Of a stretch of 5,733 nt of DNA, positions 1-5,733 are shown one piece after another. The notes beneath the pieces were generated by a model that saw only the letters and a list, made by a program, of their open reading frames with translations, had not been told where the DNA came from and made no database searches. The DNA lies in the NCBI GenBank assembly GCA_030530185.1, contig JAUMVL010000112.1:1-5733 (forward strand). Direction: 5' to 3'. The first letter of the stretch is position 1. Each line of letters starts with the position of its first letter. The stretch is from Clostridia bacterium. GTDB taxonomy: Bacteria > Bacillota > Clostridia > Christensenellales > CAG-138. Both the position numbers and the translations under genes were made by a program.

Positions 1-1296
1 TTCGCGCTGTTTCTGCAAACGCTGTACGGCGCGGTGGATCTGTGGGTCGTCGGAAAGTTTGCCGAGCCCGCCGACGTGTCTGCGGTTGCAACGGGCAGCC
101 AGTTCATGCTGACCGTGACCTTTGCGGTTACGAGCCTTGCGATGGGCATCACGGTGCTCGTCGGACGCAAGATCGGGGCCGGACAGTCGGATCAGGTCGG
201 CGCGGTCATCGGAAGCGGCGTTTGGCTGTTCGGCGCGCTTGCAGCCGTGCTGTCGCTGCTGCTGATGCTGCTGTCCGGGACGATCTCGCAGGTCATGCAG
301 GTGCCCGAACAGGCGTTTTTCAAAACAAGAGACTATCTGTTCATCTGCGGGGCCGGAACCGTTCTGATCGTCGCTTACAACCTGATCGGCAGCGTGTTTC
401 GCGGGATCGGCGATTCCAAAATGCCGTTTGTCACGGTTGCGATCGCGTGCGTGCTGAACATCTTCTGCGATCTGCTGCTCGTTGCCGTGTTCCGTCTCGG
501 TACAAAGGGCGCGGCTCTGGCCACCGTCTTTTCACAGGCGATCAGCGTGGTGCTTTCCTATGGGATCATTCGCCGCCGCAAGCTCCCGTTTCCGATATGC
601 AAAGATGATTTTTTCCGCCCGAACCTTGCGCATATCGGCAGGATTCTCCGCATCGGCATCCCAATTGCCCTACAGGATATTTTGGTCAGTATTTCGTTTT
701 TAATCATCCTTGCGATCGTTAATTCGCTTGGCGTAACGGCTTCGGCGGGCGTCGGCGTAGCGGAAAAGCTTTGCGGGTTCGTCATGCTCGTCCCGTCCGC
801 GTTCATGCAGTCGATGTCTGCGTTCGTCGCACAGAACATTGGCGCGCAAAAGCCGCATCGTGCGCGAAAAGCCCTGCTCTACGGGATCGGCACTTCGCTT
901 GCGATCGGCCTGTTTATGGCCTATCTGAACTATTTCCACGGCGAATGGCTGGCCGGGCTGTTTGCCAACGATCCGAGCATCGTCTCGGCGTGCGCCGAAT
1001 ACCTCAAGGCGTATGCGATCGACTGCCTGCTGACGTCGTTCCTGTTCTGCTTTATCGGGTATTTCAACGGGGCCGGCAGCACGCTGTTTGTCATGCTGCA
1101 GGGGATCGTCGGTGCGTTCGGCGTAAGGGTGCCGATCTCGTGGCTGATGAGCCGACGCGTGCCGACCTCGCTGTTTCATATCGGACTTGCGACGCCGGCG
1201 TCGTCGGCGTTTCAGATTTTGCTGTGCCTGATCTGGTTTGCTTTGCTTTTGAAAAAGGAGCGGAACGCCGCGCAAAATCCCGAGCCGCTCGCTTGA
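1..1296 (+). CDS. MATE family efflux transporter, 5' partial
   Basis: This is a multidrug and toxic-compound extrusion (MATE/NorM-DinF type) inner-membrane antiporter, a family that exports cationic compounds or metabolites using a Na+ or H+ gradient. The frame is open from base 1, and the 431 visible residues end at TGA 1294-1296. The first residues (about FALFLQTLYGAVDLWVVGKF) match the end of the first MATE helix and its conserved VD-x-x-VG motif, so only about 15-30 N-terminal residues are missing. The GTG at 34 lies inside this helix and is not the start. Long hydrophobic segments run through the whole protein. The second half begins near residue 217 (RIGIPIALQD) and repeats the family pattern, including the GVGVAEKL and FVAQNIGAQ segments near residues 240-280. 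A basic tail (LLKKERNAAQ) follows the last helix. The substrate cannot be read from sequence. The next gene has its own promoter, so no functional link to it is implied. Confidence 0.93.
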   Translation, partial: FALFLQTLYGAVDLWVVGKFAEPADVSAVATGSQFMLTVTFAVTSLAMGITVLVGRKIGAGQSDQVGAVIGSGVWLFGALAAVLSLLLMLLSGTISQVMQVPEQAFFKTRDYLFICGAGTVLIVAYNLIGSVFRGIGDSKMPFVTVAIACVLNIFCDLLLVAVFRLGTKGAALATVFSQAISVVLSYGIIRRRKLPFPICKDDFFRPNLAHIGRILRIGIPIALQDILVSISFLIILAIVNSLGVTASAGVGVAEKLCGFVMLVPSAFMQSMSAFVAQNIGAQKPHRARKALLYGIGTSLAIGLFMAYLNYFHGEWLAGLFANDPSIVSACAEYLKAYAIDCLLTSFLFCFIGYFNGAGSTLFVMLQGIVGAFGVRVPISWLMSRRVPTSLFHIGLATPASSAFQILLCLIWFALLLKKERNAAQNPEPLA

Positions 1297-1321
1297 CGGC
1301 TTGCGGTTGGATCGCTATAAT
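1293..1321 (+). promoter_or_regulatory. Sigma-A promoter for the 1360-3429 operon
   Basis: The -35 box TTGACG (1293-1298) and a perfect -10 box TATAAT (1316-1321) are separated by exactly 17 bases. Transcription should start near 1328, about 32 bases before the chosen start codon at 1360. The -35 box overlaps the TGA stop of the MATE gene (1294-1296). There is no T-run terminator between the MATE gene and this promoter, so read-through from upstream is possible. The core is strong enough to suggest substantial basal expression. No clear operator is visible. Confidence 0.85.
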
Positions 1322-1346
1322 AGGTATGTAAAAAGATGGAAAAAAC

Positions 1347-1351
1347 GGAGG
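1347..1351 (+). promoter_or_regulatory. Ribosome binding site deciding the start at 1360
   Basis: GGAGG sits 8 bases before the ATG at 1360, which is ideal spacing. The in-frame ATG at 1336 lies upstream of this site, has no purine-rich site of its own at proper distance, and is only about 8 bases from the predicted transcription start. The 1360 start is therefore preferred over 1336. Confidence 0.85.
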
Positions 1352-1359
1352 ATGGAATC

Positions 1360-2448
1360 ATGTCGTTACAGCTTCGTACCTACCATGCACCGGATTTTAC
1401 CGAGCCGCGCTTTGTGACCGCGCCCGATGCGGCGCTCACGCCTGCGCCGTTCGACCGCGTCGCGCCCGAAAACTACCATGCAATGAGCATCTTTCCCGAA
1501 TATTTTAAGATCGGCGGAACGTGGCTGCTGGCCGAGGAGAGCCGCATGGACTGCGTGCCGGTGCTTCGGAACGGCAGGATCGAGGTCGTCGAGTTTCGAC
1601 ACATCCGGGCGGGAGAACCGGTCGTCTGCGGCAGGACCGAGGACGCATCCGAGGGCATCTACGTCCATGCCGACGGCTTCCGGGAGGACCGGAATGAGCG
1701 CGATGTATTCGCCTTCCGGCAAAACCGCACGCGCGAGACTGCGTTTTCCAAGGACTACGACGATCTCTACGAGGTGCTGCGGCACGATCGCGACCACGGC
1801 AAGATCGTCTGGGTGCTCGGCCCGGCCGTTGCGTTCGACCATGATTCGAGAGCCTCGCTTGCAAAGCTGATTCAAAACGGCTATGTCGACGCGCTGCTTG
1901 CGGGCAACGCGCTTGCGACGCACGATCTGGAGGGCGCCTATCTCAAAACCGCGCTCGGCGTGGACATCTATACGCAACAGGGGCAGCCGAACGGGCATTA
2001 CAACCACCTCGATACGATCAACCGCGTGCGCTATCACGGCAGCATCGCAAAGTTCATCGAAGCCGAGGGGATCGACAACGGCATCATCTATTCGTGCGAA
2101 ACCTGCGGCGTGCCGTATGTGCTCGGCGGCTCGATCCGCGACGACGGCCCGCTGCCGCCCGTGTACGGCGATGTGTACGCGGCACAGGACGCGATGCGGC
2201 ACGAGGTGCGCGGCGCAACGACCGTAATCTGCATCGCGACAATGCTCCATTCGATCGCTGTCGGCAATATGACGCCGTCGTTCCGCGTGCTGCCGGACGG
2301 CACCGTGCGGCAAGTGTATTTCTATTGCATCGACGTGTCCGAGTTTACGGCCAACAAGCTTGCCGACCGGGGCAGCCTCTCGGCGCGCTCGATCATCACG
2401 AACGCGCAGGACTTCATCGTCACCGTCGCAAAGGGCCTCGGGCTGTAA
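1360..2448 (+). CDS. TIGR00300 / ArgZ-AgrE C-terminal-like NAD-binding protein
   Basis: The 362-residue protein matches the conserved core of the TIGR00300 family. That core occurs in archaeal ornithine cyclodeaminase-type proteins and as the C-terminal half of cyanobacterial ArgZ/AgrE, which act in arginine/ornithine-to-proline metabolism. Visible signatures are FPEYFKIGG and MDCVPVL (about residues 45-70, first subdomain), VLGPAVAFDHDS (152-163), GYVDALLAGNALATHDLE (174-191), GSIRDDGPLP (257-266), LHSIAVGNMTPS (296-307) and CIDVSEFTANKLADRG (323-338). The glycine-rich and acidic blocks fit the NAD-binding fold of the family. As I recall them, archaeal members carry an N-terminal LOR/SDH domain of about 90 residues. 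Here there is only an unrelated-looking lead of about 40 residues, and there is no guanidine-hydrolase domain. The ATG at 1360 is chosen for its GGAGG. The stop is 9 bases from the downstream oxidoreductase, so the two are co-transcribed. Ornithine cyclodeaminase activity is possible but unproven; family membership is much surer than the reaction. Confidence 0.85.
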   Translation: MSLQLRTYHAPDFTEPRFVTAPDAALTPAPFDRVAPENYHAMSIFPEYFKIGGTWLLAEESRMDCVPVLRNGRIEVVEFRHIRAGEPVVCGRTEDASEGIYVHADGFREDRNERDVFAFRQNRTRETAFSKDYDDLYEVLRHDRDHGKIVWVLGPAVAFDHDSRASLAKLIQNGYVDALLAGNALATHDLEGAYLKTALGVDIYTQQGQPNGHYNHLDTINRVRYHGSIAKFIEAEGIDNGIIYSCETCGVPYVLGGSIRDDGPLPPVYGDVYAAQDAMRHEVRGATTVICIATMLHSIAVGNMTPSFRVLPDGTVRQVYFYCIDVSEFTANKLADRGSLSARSIITNAQDFIVTVAKGLGL

Positions 2449-2457
2449 GGAGCGCAT

Positions 2458-3429
2458 ATGGAACAGAAACCGTTCGGCTGGTGCTTTCTCGGCACCGGCA
2501 CCCTCGCGAACAACGTCGCAAAGGAAATTCTGCCCACCGGCCGGCACCGGATCGTCACGACGTATTCGCGCAATCCGGAGAAGAACCGCGCCTTTGCCGC
2601 AGCCTGCGGGGCGGTTCCGTGCGCGTCGATTGACGAAGCCGTTTTGAACCCCGCAGTCGATGCGGTGTACGTCGTCACGCCGCATCCGACCCATTACAAT
2701 TTGGTGAAGCAGGCGCTTTCGCTCGGCAAACCGGTGCTGTGCGAAAAGCCGCTCACGATCACGGCCGCCGAGGCAAAGGAGCTGTTCGACCTTGCCAAGG
2801 AGAAGGGGCTGTACCTGGCCGAAGCGATGTGGACCTGGTTTGCGCCGACCGCGAACCGCGTCAAAGAATGGGTTGACGCGGGACGCTTTGGCACGATCGA
2901 GCGCGTGCATCTCAACTACCACATGAACGGACAGAACTACGCGCCGCGCGTGACCGATCCCGCCATGGCCGGGGGCGCGCTGCTCGACATCGGGGTCTAT
3001 CCGATCCACTATCTGATCCGTCTGTTCGGCATGCCGGCCGAGGTGCGCTGCACCGGGCGGCTCAAGGGCGGCATCGACTGGGGAGAGGAGATTGATCTGA
3101 CGTTCTCAAACGGGCTGAACGCGCATATTTCCACGTCACTGGATGATTACAAGGGTCTCGAGCATCTTGTGATCCGCGGTTCGGAGGCAAGCACCTCGAT
3201 CTGGTTTTTCCATATGGCGAATGCGGCAAAGCTCAAAAAGGGCCTTCGCACGTTCGACCGCATCCGGCAATACGGCGGCATGCGGAACGAATTCGACCTA
3301 GTTGCCGAGGAGATTCGACAGGGCCGGACCGAAAGCCGCTTCGTTCCGCCGTCGGCAACGCTCGACACGATGCGGGTCGTGGACGAGTGCCGGACGCAGA
3401 TGCAGCTCGTCTATCCGTTCGAGCAATAA
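2458..3429 (+). CDS. Gfo/Idh/MocA family NAD(P)-dependent oxidoreductase
   Basis: This is a 323-residue cytosolic dehydrogenase of the glucose-fructose oxidoreductase / inositol dehydrogenase family, of usual length. The N-terminal Rossmann fold shows the dinucleotide loop GTGTLA (12-17) and the strand-end VVTPHPTHY (72-80). CEKPL (95-99) carries the family's catalytic lysine (K97). The C-terminal sheet domain contains GGALLDIGVYPIHY (172-185), with the active-site D177 and H184. The segment AEAMWTWFAP (121-130) resembles the EAMWTRF motif of the dimeric dihydrodiol dehydrogenase-like subgroup, which acts on sugars or diols, but with W for the usual R. A ribosome site AAGGAG (2447-2452) overlaps the stop codon of the preceding gene and lies 5 bases before this ATG, suggesting translational coupling. 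The substrate is not evident. Its partner gene hints at amino/imino-acid chemistry, while the family norm is a sugar or polyol; neither is established. Confidence 0.92.
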   Translation: MEQKPFGWCFLGTGTLANNVAKEILPTGRHRIVTTYSRNPEKNRAFAAACGAVPCASIDEAVLNPAVDAVYVVTPHPTHYNLVKQALSLGKPVLCEKPLTITAAEAKELFDLAKEKGLYLAEAMWTWFAPTANRVKEWVDAGRFGTIERVHLNYHMNGQNYAPRVTDPAMAGGALLDIGVYPIHYLIRLFGMPAEVRCTGRLKGGIDWGEEIDLTFSNGLNAHISTSLDDYKGLEHLVIRGSEASTSIWFFHMANAAKLKKGLRTFDRIRQYGGMRNEFDLVAEEIRQGRTESRFVPPSATLDTMRVVDECRTQMQLVYPFEQ

Positions 3430-3436
3430 CGGAATG

Positions 3437-3468
3437 GAATCTCTTCCGCATCGGGGGGGATTCTTTTT
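3437..3468 (+). terminator. Intrinsic terminator after the Gfo/Idh gene
   Basis: An 11-bp stem pairs 3437-3447 (GAATCTCTTCC) with 3453-3463 (GGGGGGGATTC), including three G-U pairs. It closes a 5-base loop (GCATC) and is followed directly by five T (3464-3468). It starts 7 bases after the stop at 3429 and separates the operon above from the sugar genes below. Confidence 0.82.
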
Positions 3469-3470
3469 GC

Positions 3471-3499
3471 TTGTCAAATCGGGATCCCTGCGGTATAAT
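3471..3499 (+). promoter_or_regulatory. Sigma-A promoter for the sugar kinase operon
   Basis: The -35 box TTGTCA (3471-3476) and the -10 box TATAAT (3494-3499) are separated by 17 bases. Transcription should start near 3506, giving an untranslated leader of about 77 bases before the ATG at 3583. The promoter begins two bases after the T-run of the preceding terminator. The spacer contains the 8-bp palindrome GGGATCCC (3481-3488), a possible but unproven operator. Confidence 0.82.
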
Positions 3500-3540
3500 A
3501 AATCGTCCTATCAAACGGAGCGTGCAATCCGGCTCGGCTT

Positions 3541-3550
3541 GCAGCGCTGC
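3541..3550 (+). repeat. Perfect 10-bp palindrome in the leader of the kinase gene
   Basis: GCAGCGCTGC is its own reverse complement and lies about 35 bases after the predicted transcription start. It is flanked by CGGC (3535-3538) and GCCG (3549-3552), which could pair to form a small hairpin. It could be a repressor site downstream of the promoter or a leader structure. In GC-rich DNA a 10-bp palindrome can also arise by chance. Confidence 0.35.
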
Positions 3551-3582
3551 CGCGGCATCGCATCGGAAAGGAGCGTGGGCAG

Positions 3583-4857
3583 ATGCAGTATTATCTTGCG
3601 ATCGACATCGGCGCTTCCTCCGGTCGGCACATCGTCGGCTGGATGGAAAACGGCGCCCTGCAAACGGAGGAGGTGTACCGCTTCCCGAACGGCGTCTCCG
3701 AATCCGACGGACATCTTGTTTGGGACGTCGACGCGCTCGAAGCGCATGTGAAGGAGGGCATCCGGCTTGCGCAGGCGCGCTACGCCGCGATCGAATCCCT
3801 TTCCATCGACACATGGGGCGTGGACTATGTCCTTCTGAAGGGCGACGAGCCCGTGCTTCCATGCTATGCCTATCGCGACCGTCGCACCGAACCGATGATC
3901 GAAAAGGTTCATTCCGTTCTCCCGTTTTCCACGCTGTACCGCCATACCGGTATTCAGTTTCAGCCGTTCAACTCCATCTATCAGCTCTGTGCGGATCAGG
4001 AAGCCGGGCGCCTGGAGGGCGTTACGGACTTTCTGATGATTCCGGCGTACCTCATGTACCGCCTGTGCGGCGTCAAAGCGCATGAGTACACCAACGCCAC
4101 GACGATGGGGCTTGTGAACGCAGAAACCGGAGAATTCGACACGGAGATCATCGACGCGCTCGGCCTTCCGAAGCGCCTGTTTCCAAAGCTTTCCGCGCCC
4201 GGAACCGAGATCGGAACCTACAACGGCATCCGCGTGATCCTGTGCGCCACGCACGACACGGGCTCCGCGGTCGAGGGCATCCCGATGGAGGGCAATGCGC
4301 CGTACATCTCCTCGGGGACCTGGAGCCTGCTCGGCGTCAAAACGCCGCGTCCGCTTACCGATGCGGACAGCGAAGCTGCCAACTACTCCAACGAGGGCGG
4401 CGTGGGCTACAACCGCTATCAGAAAAACATCATGGGCATGTGGGTCATCAACCGGCTCCGCAGCGAGCTTTGCCGCGATCAGCCGTTTCCCGCCATTGTG
4501 CAGGAGGCCGAGCGCAGTTCGTTCTCCGGCACGGTTGACGTCAACGACAAGGCCTTTCTGGCGCCGGTCAGTATGAAGGCGGCGTTCGACGCGGCGCTGA
4601 AGGACAAGCCTCGCTCGAACGCGGACTACTTCCGCTGCGCGTATTTGAGTCTTGCCGAAAGCTATCGGCAGGCGCTTGAGGAGCTCGAGCGCAACACGCA
4701 TACAACCTACGATGCGCTCTACATCGTCGGCGGCGGGGCGAAGAACGCATTCTTAAACCGTTTGACCCAAGGGGCGACACAAAAGCGCGTGATCGCGCTT
4801 CCGATCGAGGCTACCGCGCTCGGCAATCTGAAGATCCAGATGCTTGCCGATCGATGA
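3583..4857 (+). CDS. rhaB: Rhamnulokinase-type FGGY carbohydrate kinase
   Basis: This enzyme of the FGGY family phosphorylates a ketose with ATP in the cytosol; RhaB converts L-rhamnulose to L-rhamnulose 1-phosphate. Visible RhaB-like blocks are the N-terminal phosphate-binding AIDIGASSGR (6-15), the RFPNG segment (33-37), SIDTWGVDYVLL (74-85), YRDRRT (97-102), TGIQFQPFNSIYQL (122-135), EYTNATTMGL (168-177), ATHDTGSAV (222-230) with the likely catalytic base D225, YISSGTWSLLG (241-251), NEGGVG (270-275), KNIMGMW (281-287) and the ATP-site IVGGGAKN (381-388). At 424 residues it is shorter than the roughly 460-490 usual for RhaB. The stretch before ATHDT (about 209-216) looks about ten residues short, and the protein stops soon after EATALGN, without the usual last helix. 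AAGGAG (3568-3573) precedes the ATG by 9 bases. The next gene, 21 bases on, is an isomerase, consistent with a sugar operon. Family is secure; rhamnulose versus another ketose such as fuculose is not. Confidence 0.88.
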   Translation: MQYYLAIDIGASSGRHIVGWMENGALQTEEVYRFPNGVSESDGHLVWDVDALEAHVKEGIRLAQARYAAIESLSIDTWGVDYVLLKGDEPVLPCYAYRDRRTEPMIEKVHSVLPFSTLYRHTGIQFQPFNSIYQLCADQEAGRLEGVTDFLMIPAYLMYRLCGVKAHEYTNATTMGLVNAETGEFDTEIIDALGLPKRLFPKLSAPGTEIGTYNGIRVILCATHDTGSAVEGIPMEGNAPYISSGTWSLLGVKTPRPLTDADSEAANYSNEGGVGYNRYQKNIMGMWVINRLRSELCRDQPFPAIVQEAERSSFSGTVDVNDKAFLAPVSMKAAFDAALKDKPRSNADYFRCAYLSLAESYRQALEELERNTHTTYDALYIVGGGAKNAFLNRLTQGATQKRVIALPIEATALGNLKIQMLADR

Positions 4858-4878
4858 ATTCTATACAGGAGGATCTTT

Positions 4879-5733
4879 ATGTTAGTTGACACCAAAGCAA
4901 GAATCGGCGTGTTCGCAATCGCGCTCGGCGCCTACCTACCGCAGTTTCCGTCGCTCGTGCCGGAGTTTGAGAGCCAGTATGCCGCCTTTAAGACGCACAT
5001 TCCCGCTTCGGTCGAGCTGATCGACGGCGGCATCGTCACGACCAAGGAAAAGGCCATGGAAGCGGGGGACAAGTTCCGCGCGGCAGATGTCGATCTCGTC
5101 ATTTTGCAGCTTTTGACCTATGCAACCTCGTACAACATGCTGCCCGCCGTGCGCGATTTGGACGTTCCGGTCGTGCTGGTCAACGTGCAGAAAAAGCTTG
5201 CGCCCGACTATGCCAACACCGACACGGCCACGTGGCTCGGCGAGCTGTATGCCTGCGGCGCCGTCGGCGAGATGGTGGCGGACCTGGAGCGCGCCGGCAA
5301 GCGCCACGCGGTGATTACGGGCGTCGTCGAGGGCGGCGATCCCGAAGTGGATGCCGAGATTGCCGACTGGTGCAAGGCGGCGCAGGTGCGGCGCAGGTTC
5401 CGCGATCTGAACCTTGCGCAGATCGGCCGTCCGTATCCGGGCATGATGGACCTGTACATCGACGAAACGAACCTGTACCACCGCATGTGGCTGTACACCA
5501 AGCAGTTCGACTGGGAAAAGATGTGGGCCATCGCCGACAACATCACCGACGAAGAAGCGATCCGTCACAAGGCGCAGGAGATTTTGGACACGTTCGACAT
5601 CGAGGGCGGCGGTACGATCGAAACGGTCTGGGACATGGCCAAGTACGTCGTCGCGTTTACGCAGTGGGTCAAGGAGGAGCGCATCGGCTTTATCGCGTCC
5701 CACTACGACGGCTTTGCGCAGGGCAAGGCCGGG
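4879..5733 (+). CDS. L-fucose/L-arabinose isomerase superfamily protein, 3' partial
   Basis: The frame is open from ATG 4879 to the window end, giving 285 residues of a protein probably near 470-500. The N-terminal part resembles AraA-type isomerases, which interconvert an aldose and a ketose using a divalent metal. Examples are IGVFAIALGAYLPQFPSL (9-26), VELIDGGIVTTKEKAMEAGDKFRAADVDLV (45-74), the LLTYATSYNMLPAV stretch (78-91), VPVVLVNVQ (96-104) and the signature YPGMMDLYIDET (186-197). The acidic and histidine metal ligands of AraA lie further along in that family and fall outside the window. A strong AGGAGG (4867-4872) sits 6 bases before the start. The gene follows the kinase by 21 bases with no terminator, so the pair would supply isomerase and kinase steps of one sugar pathway. 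It is not recognisably a classical RhaA. The true substrate could be L-rhamnose, L-fucose, L-arabinose or another sugar. Confidence 0.85.
   Translation, partial: MLVDTKARIGVFAIALGAYLPQFPSLVPEFESQYAAFKTHIPASVELIDGGIVTTKEKAMEAGDKFRAADVDLVILQLLTYATSYNMLPAVRDLDVPVVLVNVQKKLAPDYANTDTATWLGELYACGAVGEMVADLERAGKRHAVITGVVEGGDPEVDAEIADWCKAAQVRRRFRDLNLAQIGRPYPGMMDLYIDETNLYHRMWLYTKQFDWEKMWAIADNITDEEAIRHKAQEILDTFDIEGGGTIETVWDMAKYVVAFTQWVKEERIGFIASHYDGFAQGKAG

Noticed and set aside
34..36. GTG as start of the MATE transporter
   Set aside because: The frame is open upstream to base 1 and residues before it match the first MATE helix, so the gene starts outside the window.
1283..1301. Hairpin AGCCG/CGGCT at the end of the MATE gene as a terminator
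   Set aside because: Only a 5-bp stem with a 9-base loop and no T-run after it; it also overlaps the -35 box.
1336..1338. ATG at 1336 as the start of the TIGR00300-like gene
   Set aside because: It has no ribosome site at proper distance and lies about 8 bases from the predicted transcript start; the ATG at 1360 has a well-placed GGAGG.
1366..3009. 547-residue open frame on the - strand across two genes
   Set aside because: It lies in codon register with the sense genes. In that register antisense stops arise only from sense TTA, CTA or TCA codons, which are rare in this GC-rich sequence; it ends exactly at the sense TTA at 1366. Its translation is rich in R, H and D without family motifs.
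3506..3582. Riboswitch in the 77-base leader of the kinase gene
   Set aside because: Only a short possible hairpin and a 10-bp palindrome are visible; no known riboswitch core was recognised and the leader is short.
3511..4701. 396-residue open frame on the - strand over the kinase gene
   Set aside because: It has the same in-register antisense origin, ending at the sense-strand TCA at 3511. The + strand carries clear FGGY kinase motifs.
4936..5703. 255-residue open frame on the - strand over the isomerase gene
   Set aside because: It is an in-register antisense shadow, ended by the sense CTA codon at 4936-4938. The + frame shows isomerase motifs.

Overview
The window is a GC-rich, gene-dense stretch of bacterial DNA with every gene on the + strand and in the same reading frame. 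Purine-rich Shine-Dalgarno sites close to AGGAGG, near-consensus sigma-A promoters with 17-bp spacers, and the protein families present all point to a GC-rich Firmicute, probably a gut-type Clostridia. This assignment is an inference from style and cannot be fixed to a genus from the window alone.

Layout: (1) 1-1296 holds most of a MATE-family multidrug/metabolite exporter whose first residues lie before the window. (2) A sigma-A promoter whose -35 box overlaps the MATE stop codon drives a two-gene operon. Its first gene (1360-2448) encodes a stand-alone NAD-binding protein of the TIGR00300 / ArgZ-AgrE C-terminal (archaeal-type ornithine cyclodeaminase-like) family. Nine bases later comes a Gfo/Idh/MocA-type NAD(P)-dependent oxidoreductase (2458-3429). 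An intrinsic terminator (3437-3468) closes this operon. (3) A second sigma-A promoter (3471-3499) begins two bases after the terminator T-run. It drives a rhamnulokinase-type FGGY sugar kinase (3583-4857) and, 21 bases later, an L-fucose/L-arabinose isomerase-superfamily protein (4879 to beyond 5733) that is cut by the window edge.

Function: the last two genes fit the first two steps of deoxysugar or pentose use: isomerisation of an aldose to a ketose, then phosphorylation. The kinase resembles RhaB, but the isomerase is of the AraA/FucI-like superfamily rather than a classical RhaA, so the true substrate (L-rhamnose, L-fucose or another sugar) is open. The middle operon pairs two nucleotide-dependent enzymes and is the least explained part. 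The first enzyme lacks the N-terminal LOR/SDH domain normally found in free-standing members of its family and has no guanidine-hydrolase module, so its reaction is uncertain. The only non-coding stretches are short (63, 9, 153 and 21 bases) and are described below. No RNA genes, mobile elements, CRISPR arrays or long repeats were seen.
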